Positions 1 to 6,014 of a stretch of DNA of 9,864 bases are shown piece by piece. Position 1 is the first letter of the stretch; the number at the start of each line of letters is the position of its first letter. Made by a program: the position numbers and the translations under genes. The stretch comes from Clostridia bacterium. GTDB taxonomy: Bacteria; Bacillota; Clostridia; Christensenellales; CAG-314. Below the pieces are notes generated by a model. It saw nothing but the letters and a program-made list of their open reading frames with translations. It was not told the DNA's origin and ran no database searches. The stretch lies in contig JAQUSX010000012.1 in the NCBI GenBank assembly GCA_028710055.1, forward strand, positions 1 to 9,864, given 5' to 3'.

Positions 1-507
1 ATCGTCTACCGAAAAAACGGTGCAGCGGGTATCGGTGTAATCGCAAAACGGCTTTATATCAAAATCTGTTTTGCCGTAGATGATAATCTTGTCGGCGTTT
101 ATTTTTCGGTTAAACGCAATCAGCTCGGCAAAGTTTTGCTTATTCAGCGGAGTAAATTTGAACCACACGCAAACAAGCAGTTTTTTTTCGGCTTTACTTG
201 CGATAAATCCGTTTTTTACAAAAAAAGTCTCGTAGCCTTTTGAGCTGAAAATATCGGCAACAATTTCCGTTCCGCCGTTAATGGATAAATACAACTCTAA
301 TTTTTCCAAAAGATCTTTTCTTTTTTTAGAGTAGTATTTTTTTGTTTTAAAAGGCAAGAGTTTATATAAAATAACGCAAAAGCATAATGTAATTCCGCCC
401 GCGCAGACCGCGGAAATCCATGCGACTTTTACAAAATAATAAAGCCACACAAAACTTACCATAAAGACTGCAAGACCTATTAAAAGTACGTTAAAAAACT
501 TTGCCAT
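1..507 (-). CDS. Membrane-anchored protein of unknown function, 3'-truncated at the contig edge
   Basis: An open frame of 169 codons runs from an ATG at 507-505 to base 1 with no stop, so the C-terminus lies outside the window. Residues about 6-26 and 29-49 are two hydrophobic helices. A Lys-rich stretch follows (about 53-65: KTKKYYSKKRK), which by the positive-inside rule puts the rest in the cytoplasm. Residues about 70-169 form a soluble alpha/beta-looking domain with alternating strands (LLVCVWFKF, ADKIIIYGKTDFD). The pattern of a conserved Gly-Tyr, a hydrophobic strand with a buried Lys, a helix, then a second strand is loosely like Mrr/restriction-endonuclease-like domains on membrane anchors. 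I do not see a convincing catalytic Asp/Glu set, so that is only a guess. No Shine-Dalgarno site precedes the ATG. It is transcribed divergently from nadD. The coding frame is clear; the function is unknown. Confidence 0.75.
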   Translation of the reverse strand, partial: MAKFFNVLLIGLAVFMVSFVWLYYFVKVAWISAVCAGGITLCFCVILYKLLPFKTKKYYSKKRKDLLEKLELYLSINGGTEIVADIFSSKGYETFFVKNGFIASKAEKKLLVCVWFKFTPLNKQNFAELIAFNRKINADKIIIYGKTDFDIKPFCDYTDTRCTVFSVDD

Positions 508-556
508 AATACCAAAGTGTTGACTAAATTAAAATTTTTAAACAGAGTAAATGGAC

Positions 557-585
557 TTGAAAGGAATATTCGTTTAGTGTATAAT
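557..585 (+). promoter_or_regulatory. Sigma-A promoter of the nadD-rsfS operon
   Basis: The -35 box TTGAAA (557-562) and a perfect -10 box TATAAT (580-585) are separated by exactly 17 bases. Transcription should begin about 6-8 bases after the -10 box, at 591-593. That leaves 1-3 bases before the nadD ATG at 594, so the mRNA is predicted to be leaderless or nearly so. Confidence 0.85.
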
Positions 586-593
586 ACCCATAA

Positions 594-1715
594 ATGAAAG
601 TAGGCGTGTTTGGCGGTACATTTTCACCGCCGCATATAACCCATATCGAAATGGCTGAGCAAGCGGTAACGCAGCTTCTATTGGACAAACTTTTTATTTT
701 GCCTAACGGTATTCCGCCGCATAAGTATTGCCGTGAAAACAAACTCGATAGACTTAATATGGCAAAACTGGCGTTCGACGGATTGCCTAATACGGTAATA
801 GATACTTATGAGATTGATAAACAAGGCGAAAGTTACACTTACCAGACTTTGCTCCGTTTTAAAGATATTTACCCAAATGACGACATATATCTCATTATCG
901 GGGGCGACAGCCTAAGGGATTTTGAAACGTGGAAAAACCCCGACAAAATCGCGGATTTAGCCAGTATCGCCGTTTGTCAAAGAAAAGGCAACGATTATGA
1001 AAACGACAAAGCCGACGCGGAAAAACGTTTTAACGCAAAGATAGTGGAAGTAAAAATAACGCAGAGCGAAATATCGTCCACAAAAATAAGAGTAGATTAT
1101 CAGTTTGGTATAGATTGCAGCGACAGAGTGCCTAAACAAGTGGACGAATATATCGTTAATCGCGGACTGTATTCATATTACGGCGACTATGTGGAAAAAC
1201 TCAAACAAATGTTAAAACCGTCGCGATTTAAGCATACTTATTACACCACCCTTACGGGCGAAATGCTGCCTAGTAAATGCGATAAAGATAAAGTTTTCTT
1301 AGCGTGTTTGCTGCACGACTGCGCAAAAAATATGTCGCCGTCGGAGTACTCAAAATACGGATTTACGCCCGATAAAAATATGCCAGAGGGTATATTGCAC
1401 GCTCCGCTGGGGGCATTAGTCGCCGAAAAAGAGTTCGGCATTACCGATAGTGAAATACTTGACGCAATACGTTATCACACAACCGCAAGACCTAATATGA
1501 CCGAGCTTGATATGGTTGTTTATACCGCCGACAAAATAGAGGAATCGCGCCCGTACCCCGTTAAGCACCTTTACGCAGATAATTTGGAAGAAACTTTTAC
1601 AAACTGCCTGCTTGAAGCTGCGGAATACGTTTCAAAAAGACTAAGTATGACAAGTTACTACGGTCTTACCAAACAGGCGATAGATTTTTACTTGAATAAA
1701 AGGAGAAACAAATGA
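594..1715 (+). CDS. nadD: Fused nicotinate-nucleotide adenylyltransferase / YqeK HD-domain hydrolase
   Basis: A 373-residue cytoplasmic protein joining two enzymes that are usually separate. Residues 1-195 are NadD, which transfers AMP from ATP to nicotinate mononucleotide in NAD synthesis. Visible motifs are the N-terminal FGGTFSPPHITH (6-17), GGDSL (103-107) and the C-terminal ISSTKIR (160-166). Residues about 198-373 are a YqeK-type HD domain, a family known for symmetrical Ap4A hydrolysis. Its metal ligands are all visible: H214, H241-D242, H269, H295 and D313. The HITH motif departs from the usual HxGH, and Ser11 replaces the usual Asp of GGTFDP. The start is fixed because the family motif begins at residue 3. 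There is no Shine-Dalgarno site, and the -10 box ends only 8 bases upstream. The stop overlaps the rsfS start (ATGA). In Bacillus, nadD, yqeK and rsfS are adjacent separate genes, which supports a gene fusion. Confidence 0.95.
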   Translation: MKVGVFGGTFSPPHITHIEMAEQAVTQLLLDKLFILPNGIPPHKYCRENKLDRLNMAKLAFDGLPNTVIDTYEIDKQGESYTYQTLLRFKDIYPNDDIYLIIGGDSLRDFETWKNPDKIADLASIAVCQRKGNDYENDKADAEKRFNAKIVEVKITQSEISSTKIRVDYQFGIDCSDRVPKQVDEYIVNRGLYSYYGDYVEKLKQMLKPSRFKHTYYTTLTGEMLPSKCDKDKVFLACLLHDCAKNMSPSEYSKYGFTPDKNMPEGILHAPLGALVAEKEFGITDSEILDAIRYHTTARPNMTELDMVVYTADKIEESRPYPVKHLYADNLEETFTNCLLEAAEYVSKRLSMTSYYGLTKQAIDFYLNKRRNK

Positions 1716-2053
1716 ACGACAAAGTAAAATTGATTTGCAAAACACTCAGCGACAAAAAAGCGGTGGACATCAAAGTAGTCCAAGTAAAAGAGATATCTTC
1801 GCTTGCGGATTATTTTGTAATATGTTCAGGCAAAAACGCGCCCCAAGTAAAGGCGTTGTATGATAACCTTGATGAAACGCTCAGTAAACAAGGCATCGAA
1901 CCGCGCCGTCAGGAAGGCAGCAGCGAAGGAAAATGGATTGCTATTGATTACGGCGACGTACTCGTGCATATTTTTCACAGCGATACGAGAGAGTTTTATC
2001 AGCTTGACAAACTGTGGTCGAACGGCATGAATGTCGTAGATTATAAGGAATAA
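1712..2053 (+). CDS. rsfS: Ribosomal silencing factor RsfS (Iojap/DUF143 family)
   Basis: A 113-residue protein of the usual family length. RsfS binds ribosomal protein uL14 on the large subunit and blocks joining of the subunits when nutrients are short. Conserved blocks are LADYFVICSG (31-40), the EGSSEGKWIAIDYGDVLVHI region (68-87) and REFYQLDKLW (93-102). The ATG overlaps the nadD-yqeK stop by four bases (ATGA), and AGGAG at 1701-1705 lies 6 bases upstream, so translation is probably coupled to the upstream gene. This gene order (nadD, yqeK, rsfS) is common in Bacillota. A strong terminator follows 60 bases downstream and ends the operon. Confidence 0.96.
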   Translation: MNDKVKLICKTLSDKKAVDIKVVQVKEISSLADYFVICSGKNAPQVKALYDNLDETLSKQGIEPRRQEGSSEGKWIAIDYGDVLVHIFHSDTREFYQLDKLWSNGMNVVDYKE

Positions 2054-2112
2054 AATTAGTTTATAAAAAGCAAAGTTATTTCTTGTTTTATAAGTTATTA
2101 AAAACGTAAAGA

Positions 2113-2147
2113 AAAACGCGGCAGTTTCGCCGCGTTTTATTTTTTTA
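2113..2147 (+). terminator. Rho-independent terminator after rsfS, probably bidirectional
   Basis: A perfect 10-bp stem pairs 2113-2122 (AAAACGCGGC) with 2129-2138 (GCCGCGTTTT) around the 6-base loop AGTTTC, followed by ATTTTTTT. On the opposite strand the same hairpin is followed by a T-rich stretch (TTTTTCTTT), so it can also stop transcripts of the convergent DUF378 gene. The gene-free stretch 2054-2229 also holds a weak AT-rich inverted repeat, TTATAAAA (2061-2068) with TTTTATAA (2086-2093), and the palindrome ACGTTTGAACGT (2182-2193). I assign neither a function. Confidence 0.93.
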
Positions 2148-2229
2148 CCAAAATCGTTTTCATGTATCTAACATTAAAATCACGTTTGAACGTAAAAAAT
2201 TTTTTTTAAAATTCGTCAATATTTATTAA

Positions 2230-2469
2230 CTAAAAAATATCGTCGTTTCGGTTTGAAACCATATCGAATTTTCTGACAAACAGCCACGCTGTCATAAAGA
2301 TACCAGCGATACCGACTAAAACATAAATAAGCCGTTCAAGCCAAATCATACTTCCCGTAATCCAGCCAACAAAGTTGAAATCGAAAATTCCGACCAAAAG
2401 CCAGTTGAGCGCGCCGATAATTATAAGAATAAGAGCGATAATAGACACAACGTTAAAGCCTCTTTTCAC
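2230..2469 (-). CDS. DUF378 family small membrane protein
   Basis: A 79-residue protein with two membrane helices, about 8-28 and 43-66. The IALILIIIGALNWLLVGIF stretch (10-28) is the hallmark of DUF378 (YuzA-like) proteins, including the conserved GALNW and the following hydrophobic-Gly-hydrophobic-Phe pattern. The second helix (YVLVGIAGI) also fits the family. Function is unknown for the family. The start is GTG at 2469-2467, chosen because GGAGG (2483-2479) sits 9 bases upstream and the family motif begins shortly after it. It is divergent from queT and likely ends at the hairpin at 2113-2138. The tail after residue 66 is short, charged and probably cytoplasmic. Confidence 0.9.
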   Translation of the reverse strand: MKRGFNVVSIIALILIIIGALNWLLVGIFDFNFVGWITGSMIWLERLIYVLVGIAGIFMTAWLFVRKFDMVSNRNDDIF

Positions 2470-2478
2470 AACAAAAAT

Positions 2479-2483
2479 CCTCC
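2479..2483 (-). promoter_or_regulatory. Ribosome binding site that fixes the GTG start of the DUF378 gene
   Basis: On the minus strand AAGGAGGA is followed after about 9 bases by GTG AAA AGA GGC. No in-frame ATG exists near this site, so the GTG at 2469 is the supported start. Confidence 0.8.
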
Positions 2484-2511
2484 TTGATTTATTTACTAAT
2501 AGTTTGGCGAA

Positions 2512-2539
2512 AATTTATATTATTATGTGTTGTTGCCAA
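2512..2539 (-). promoter_or_regulatory. Candidate promoter of the DUF378 gene
   Basis: On the minus strand TTGGCA (2539-2534) and TAAATT (2517-2512) are 16 bases apart, giving a start near 2505 and a leader of about 35 bases that contains the GGAGG site. The -10 box is only a 4/6 match. The -35 box overlaps the queT -35 box on the other strand. Confidence 0.45.
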
Positions 2540-2561
2540 GACCGTAAATATGTGAGATAAT
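2533..2561 (+). promoter_or_regulatory. Promoter of queT with extended -10
   Basis: TTGCCA (2533-2538) is followed by a 17-base spacer and GATAAT (2556-2561), which is preceded by TGA (2553-2555), an extended -10 element. Six T residues follow, then the queT ATG at 2568. The predicted transcription start falls on the A of the ATG, so queT mRNA appears leaderless. No riboswitch can fit between this promoter and the gene. Confidence 0.7.
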
Positions 2562-2567
2562 TTTTTT

Positions 2568-3062
2568 ATGAACAATACCACAAAAATCATATGCTTTAAT
2601 GCCGTTATCGCAGCTTTGTATATAGCTTTGACAATGGCTCTCGCTCCAATAAGTTACGGAGCTATACAATTACGCGTGGCAGAGAGTTTGACCATTTTGC
2701 CCGCAGTTTTGCCGTTTTCAGTTTTAGGACTGTTTATCGGCTGCGCAATCTCAAACAGTATTTCAATGTTCGGCATATACGACGTTATTTTCGGAAGCCT
2801 AATAACTTTATTGGCGGGATTCCTTACTTCAAAATTAAAGAACAAATGGCTCGCGCCTTTGCCGCCCATTGTTTTGAACGCTTTTGGATTGCCGCTTATC
2901 TGGTATTTAATCGGGTCGGAAACTGTTTATTGGATAAACGTTTTTAGCATATTCGTCAGTCAAACGATAATATTGTATTTACTTGGCGTGCCTTTGCTTA
3001 TTTTAATAAAAAAAACCGTGGCTAAAAAATTTTTTGCAGATTATTTAGACGACCGCTCCTAG
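2568..3062 (+). CDS. queT: QueT family queuosine-precursor (preQ0/preQ1) transporter, S component
   Basis: A 164-residue integral membrane protein with about five or six hydrophobic segments and a basic end. The family signatures are IQLRVAESLTILP (33-45), GLFIGCAISN (54-63) and YDVIFGSLITLLAGFLT (71-87), close to the QueT (formerly DUF988) substrate-binding subunits of ECF transporters. These import preQ0/preQ1 for queuosine modification of tRNA, using shared EcfA/EcfT energising subunits encoded elsewhere. The length matches the family. No Shine-Dalgarno site precedes the ATG, which sits 7 bases after the -10 box. In many Bacillota queT is controlled by a preQ1 riboswitch; none is visible here. 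The stop codon lies in the loop of its terminator. Substrate is inferred from the family. Confidence 0.9.
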   Translation: MNNTTKIICFNAVIAALYIALTMALAPISYGAIQLRVAESLTILPAVLPFSVLGLFIGCAISNSISMFGIYDVIFGSLITLLAGFLTSKLKNKWLAPLPPIVLNAFGLPLIWYLIGSETVYWINVFSIFVSQTIILYLLGVPLLILIKKTVAKKFFADYLDDRS

Positions 3063-3081
3063 TAATGGGGCGGTTATTTTT
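3052..3081 (+). terminator. Terminator overlapping the end of queT
   Basis: ACCGCTCC (3052-3059) pairs with GGGGCGGT (3067-3074) through 8 bp including one G-U pair, with loop TAGTAAT and then TATTTTT. The left arm encodes the last codons of queT, and its TAG stop is in the loop. The last stem base is also the last base of the converging gene's stop codon. The minus strand lacks a T tract after the stem, so this looks one-directional. Confidence 0.82.
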
Positions 3082-3532
3082 CTAATATCTTACGAATATA
3101 GTCGTCGGGCGGAGACTCTGTGTAAACGACGTAAGGCAAAGTGCCGTCCATAGGATAAATTTTTACCGTGACGTATCGAGTCATGTCGTCGTAAACCGCG
3201 CAGTCGATTAATACGGTGTCCACGTAATTTTCCGCTTTTATGGTCAAAGTTACGTGAAACCACTCGTATTGCGCTACCGCGTTACGGGATAAGGGTATAA
3301 GCAAAGTTTTACCTTGCTTGTCGGTGACAAATTTTTGTCCTGTCTCTACTACCGTAACCGTTGCGTTCTCTACGGGGCGCCCATCGAGATTTATTACCGT
3401 TACGCAAAGCAAGGTATTGTTTTTATCGTTATAAACCCCTCTGGAATTGTCTAGCGCAAAAAGTGTAGCCACAATAATACATAACAAAAATATCGGTATG
3501 ATAACGCGAAAAAAAGCCGAGTCGTTTTTCAT
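3074..3532 (-). CDS. Membrane-anchored protein with a carboxypeptidase-regulatory-like (Ig-fold) domain
   Basis: A 152-residue protein. Residues 8-27 form one hydrophobic helix after a short basic N-terminus, with no clear signal-peptidase or lipobox site, so it is probably a signal anchor with the rest outside the cell. Residues about 40-127 look like a transthyretin/CNA-B-type beta sandwich: VTVINLDGRPVENATVTV (44-61), then a turn TDKQGKT (70-76) and LLIPL. This is the pattern of carboxypeptidase regulatory-like domains. The tail (138-152, TESPPDDYIRKILEK) is charged. No catalytic residues are visible; a structural or ligand-binding role is likely but unproven. The ATG at 3532 has no Shine-Dalgarno site, and a TAAAAT lies 6 bases upstream, but no matching -35 box was found. 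It converges on queT with an 11-bp gap. Confidence 0.85.
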   Translation of the reverse strand: MKNDSAFFRVIIPIFLLCIIVATLFALDNSRGVYNDKNNTLLCVTVINLDGRPVENATVTVVETGQKFVTDKQGKTLLIPLSRNAVAQYEWFHVTLTIKAENYVDTVLIDCAVYDDMTRYVTVKIYPMDGTLPYVVYTESPPDDYIRKILEK

Positions 3533-3597
3533 AATTTAATTTTATTCTTATGAGTTGTCCATTATTAGTCATTAGAGTGGTTTAAGTACAAAAAATA

Positions 3598-3626
3598 TTG
3601 TAATCTTAGTTTGAATATGGTATAAT
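3598..3626 (+). promoter_or_regulatory. Promoter of the nfeD-floA operon
   Basis: TTGTAA (3598-3603), a 17-base spacer and TATAAT (3621-3626) with an upstream TG (3618-3619, extended -10) form a strong housekeeping promoter. The start is near 3633, giving a leader of about 48 bases. The leader holds an imperfect AT-rich inverted repeat, ATGTAATAATT (3631-3641) with AATTATTATCTTACAT (3650-3665), just before the ribosome site GAGGTG (3671-3676). This differs from the sigma-W type promoter described for the Bacillus subtilis yqeZ-floA operon. Confidence 0.82.
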
Positions 3627-3680
3627 ACCTATGTAATAATTAATATAAAAATTATTATCTTACATTTATAGAGGTGCGAT

Positions 3681-4271
3681 ATGGAAAATCTGCTTATGCA
3701 ATTTTTATGGGGTTATCAGCTCTCAATGGGAGACAGCTTTGTAAGACTGTTCACCGAAATGACGCCGATAGTTATCGTATTGTTTATTTTGGGAATACTG
3801 TTTTGTTTTGTGGAACTATTCGTTCCCGGTTTCGGCGTTTTCGGTATATCGGGTATTATATTGCTCATAGTAGCGATAGTACTTAGAATGATTGGCGGCG
3901 GCGACATTTTTATGTTCGTCTATATGTTTTTAATTTCGCTCATTATCATTGGCATAATGTTCGCGATAATAACGCATTCGGCAAAAAAAGGATTTTTATC
4001 GAAAACAAAAATCTTTGACATCGGCACGTCGGTTCCCACAGGTCACACAGAGGGCACAAAAGATTTTTCTTCACTTATGGGAGCGCAAGGAACGGCTTTG
4101 ACTTTTTTGCATCCCGTTGGAAGAGCCGATTTTGGCGGACAAGTGGAAGACGTAATTGCGGAAGACGAAATAATTGATGCAGGCGAAGAAATAGTCGTGG
4201 TAAGAATAGAAGGACAAAAAATAATGGTGGCAAAACTTAAAGATAAACATAAAAAAGGAGAAAATAAATGA
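3681..4271 (+). CDS. nfeD: NfeD family membrane protein, short form without the protease domain
   Basis: A 196-residue protein with three membrane helices (about 28-48, 51-71 and 75-97), followed by a soluble C-terminal OB-fold domain (about 131-188). The segment with [20 protein letters not shown] (132-151), then [19 protein letters not shown] and [15 protein letters not shown], is the typical NfeD OB fold. NfeD proteins pair with flotillin/stomatin (SPFH) proteins in membrane microdomains. The Bacillus subtilis partner YqeZ is much longer and carries an N-terminal ClpP-like serine protease domain; that domain is absent here. The start is ATG at 3681 with GAGGTG 4 bases upstream. The stop overlaps the floA start (ATGA), so the two genes are translationally coupled. 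Confidence 0.92.
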   Translation: MENLLMQFLWGYQLSMGDSFVRLFTEMTPIVIVLFILGILFCFVELFVPGFGVFGISGIILLIVAIVLRMIGGGDIFMFVYMFLISLIIIGIMFAIITHSAKKGFLSKTKIFDIGTSVPTGHTEGTKDFSSLMGAQGTALTFLHPVGRADFGGQVEDVIAEDEIIDAGEEIVVVRIEGQKIMVAKLKDKHKKGENK

Positions 4272-5287
4272 CGAATTTAATATTTAATATGCTGCAATTC
4301 GCAACTGCAAGCGGTTTGGAAAGCTGGTTGGTAGCGTTATTGGTAATTGTTGGCATACTAGTGCTTTTGCTTTTACTCTTTGTTCCTTTGGGAACATGGT
4401 TCAGAGCCTTAATAAGCAAAGCGCATGTTAGTATGGCGCAGCTTATCGGTATGAAACTGAGAAAAATCAGATTCAAAATGATTGTTGAAGCGTATATCAG
4501 AGCAAAAAAAGCGGGTTTGGAAATACACGTTGACGAACTTGAAACCCACATCATGGCAGGCGGTAACGTGCTTAATATCGTAGACGCTTTGATTTCTGCG
4601 CATAGCGCGAATATAGAACTGACTCTTCAAACGGCAAAAGCAATCGACCTTGCAGGACGTGATGTATTGAACGCCGTAAAAGTATCGGTTAACCCGAAAG
4701 TTATCGAAACACCTATTATCTCGGCTATCGCAAAAGACGGTATCGAACTGAGAGCGAAAGCAAGAGTAACGGTAAGAGCTAATATCGGCAGACTTGTCGG
4801 CGGCGCAGGCGAAGAAACCATTATTGCGCGTGTCGGCGAAGGTATCGTTACAACAGTCGGTTCGGCGGAAACTCATAAACAAGTATTGGAAAATCCCGAT
4901 ATGATTTCCAAAACAGTTTTGAAAAAAGGTTTGGATTCAGGTACGGCTTTTGAAATTTTGTCGATAGATATCGCGGATATCGACGTAGGCAGAAATATCG
5001 GCGCGCAACTGCAGATGGACCAAGCGGAAGCCGACAAACGTATCGCGCAAGCAAAAGCGGAAGAACGCAGAGCGATGGCTGTGGCGCACGAGCAGGAAAT
5101 GAAAGCTCAAACGCAAGAAATGCGCGCGAAAGTAGTTGAAGCGGAATCCGAAGTGCCCAAAGCTATGGCTGACGCGTTCAGAAGCGGCAGATTAGGCGTT
5201 ATGGATTATTACAGAATGGAAAACGTCCAAGCCGACACAGCTATGCGTCAAGCTATCTCAGGCGGAAGAAAGGAAGATAAAAAATAA
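4268..5287 (+). CDS. floA: Flotillin-like protein FloA
   Basis: A 339-residue SPFH-domain scaffold of functional membrane microdomains, close in length to Bacillus subtilis FloA/YqfA (331). A hydrophobic N-terminal segment (about 19-41) inserts in the membrane. The PHB/SPFH region (about 60-240) contains strongly conserved stretches such as [20 protein letters not shown] (125-144), [20 protein letters not shown] (175-194) and [20 protein letters not shown] (219-238). An EA-rich coiled coil (about 250-298, with [19 protein letters not shown]) drives oligomerisation. The conserved C-terminal block [18 protein letters not shown] (310-327) is present. AAAAAAGGAG precedes the ATG, which overlaps the nfeD stop by ATGA. 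The next gene starts on the last base of its stop codon. Identification is firm. Confidence 0.97.
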   Translation: MTNLIFNMLQFATASGLESWLVALLVIVGILVLLLLLFVPLGTWFRALISKAHVSMAQLIGMKLRKIRFKMIVEAYIRAKKAGLEIHVDELETHIMAGGNVLNIVDALISAHSANIELTLQTAKAIDLAGRDVLNAVKVSVNPKVIETPIISAIAKDGIELRAKARVTVRANIGRLVGGAGEETIIARVGEGIVTTVGSAETHKQVLENPDMISKTVLKKGLDSGTAFEILSIDIADIDVGRNIGAQLQMDQAEADKRIAQAKAEERRAMAVAHEQEMKAQTQEMRAKVVEAESEVPKAMADAFRSGRLGVMDYYRMENVQADTAMRQAISGGRKEDKK

Positions 5288-5769
5288 TGGGTGAAGATTT
5301 TGGCATATTTGTGCCGATAATAATATTCGCTATAATTTCTATTTTGGCGTCGGTAGGCTCCGCCGCGGCAAGAAAAAAACAAGCCGAAGCTAAACACGCG
5401 GACCAAGCCCGAAGGATAAATAAGGTAAAAACCGAAACGGCAAGCCGTCCCACCAGACCCGAAAATAAGTCCTACAATACTTATGAGGTCGATACTTCCC
5501 GTGTGGCAAAACCAACAATAAACTTGGGAGAAGACAAAGACTTAGCGGGGCATGCGATTGGAGAAGCCGAAGCGATAGAACCTATCGTAGGAAGTTTGGG
5601 CGAAGTAAAAACGGAAGGATGTTTTGAACACGCATCGTTTAGATATATCTTAAGCGATAAACCCGCAGGCGAAGTCGAATCCTCATTTGACTATAACAAA
5701 GTAGCGGCGGCGATAGTGTTTGGCAGCGTTTTTTCCGAGCCTGTCGGAAACAAAGATACAAAATATTAA
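5287..5769 (+). CDS. Uncharacterised membrane-anchored protein, third gene of the flotillin operon
   Basis: A 160-residue protein that I do not recognise by name. Residues about 6-26 form a single membrane helix (IFVPIIIFAIISILASVGSA). A basic, Ala-rich stretch (29-50) with coiled-coil character follows, then a Pro/Thr-rich probably disordered linker (51-105). A compact conserved-looking end has EGCFEHASFRY (110-120) and a helix VAAAIVFGSVFSEPVG (139-154). The ATG shares one base with the floA stop (TAATG), so it is translated with floA. Bacillus subtilis also has a small third gene (yqfB) after floA, but I see no sequence reason to equate them. A role with FloA at the membrane is inferred from context only. 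Terminated by the hairpin at 5829-5855. Confidence 0.85.
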   Translation: MGEDFGIFVPIIIFAIISILASVGSAAARKKQAEAKHADQARRINKVKTETASRPTRPENKSYNTYEVDTSRVAKPTINLGEDKDLAGHAIGEAEAIEPIVGSLGEVKTEGCFEHASFRYILSDKPAGEVESSFDYNKVAAAIVFGSVFSEPVGNKDTKY

Positions 5770-5828
5770 AAAAAAGTTAATTTTGGACTAAACAAAATTT
5801 AGAAATTTAACTGAGTTAATCAAAATGT

Positions 5829-5860
5829 AAAACCCCTGATTTTTTCGGGGGTTTTTATTT
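5829..5860 (+). terminator. Terminator of the nfeD-floA operon
   Basis: AAAACCCCTG (5829-5838) pairs with CGGGGGTTTT (5846-5855) through 10 bp with one G-T pair, loop ATTTTTT, then a T-rich tail. The rest of the gap between the two converging genes (5770-6014) holds no gene that I can support. It contains an inverted repeat at 5912-5968. Confidence 0.9.
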
Positions 5861-5911
5861 TGCGGTGAGTATTTTAAATTATTCAAAACATCTGCTTATT
5901 TGTCCTAAGGG

Positions 5912-5968
5912 TTGCAGGGTTATCGAATGTCTTTATATTTTATTTTATAATTTTTTAACAGCCTGCAA
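5912..5968. repeat. Spaced inverted repeat in the gap between convergent genes
   Basis: TTGCAGG (5912-5918) is matched by CCTGCAA (5962-5968). GTT (5919-5921) can also pair with AAC (5957-5959) after a 2-base bulge. It lies downstream of the GH13 gene, but no T tract follows on the minus strand, so it is not a standard terminator. Confidence 0.4.
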
Positions 5969-6014
5969 TTTTAAATAGCTATCGTCTATGCCAAGCGTCG
6001 CAATTCATTAAAAA

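Noticed and set aside
2375..2560. 61-codon plus-strand open frame across the DUF378 gene and the queT promoter
   Set aside because: It is antisense to the recognised DUF378 gene and overlaps the queT promoter; its composition is not protein-like.
2470..2567. preQ1 riboswitch upstream of queT
   Set aside because: I looked for the short C-rich hairpin and A-rich tail of the aptamer and saw none; the promoter also leaves no leader.
3590..3630. Sigma-W (TGAAAC/CGTA) promoter for the flotillin operon
   Set aside because: No such boxes are present; a sigma-A promoter with extended -10 explains the operon.
4409..4882. 157-codon open frame antisense to floA
   Set aside because: It lies wholly inside the firmly identified floA, is Cys/Phe/Arg-rich without domain character, and has no ribosome site.
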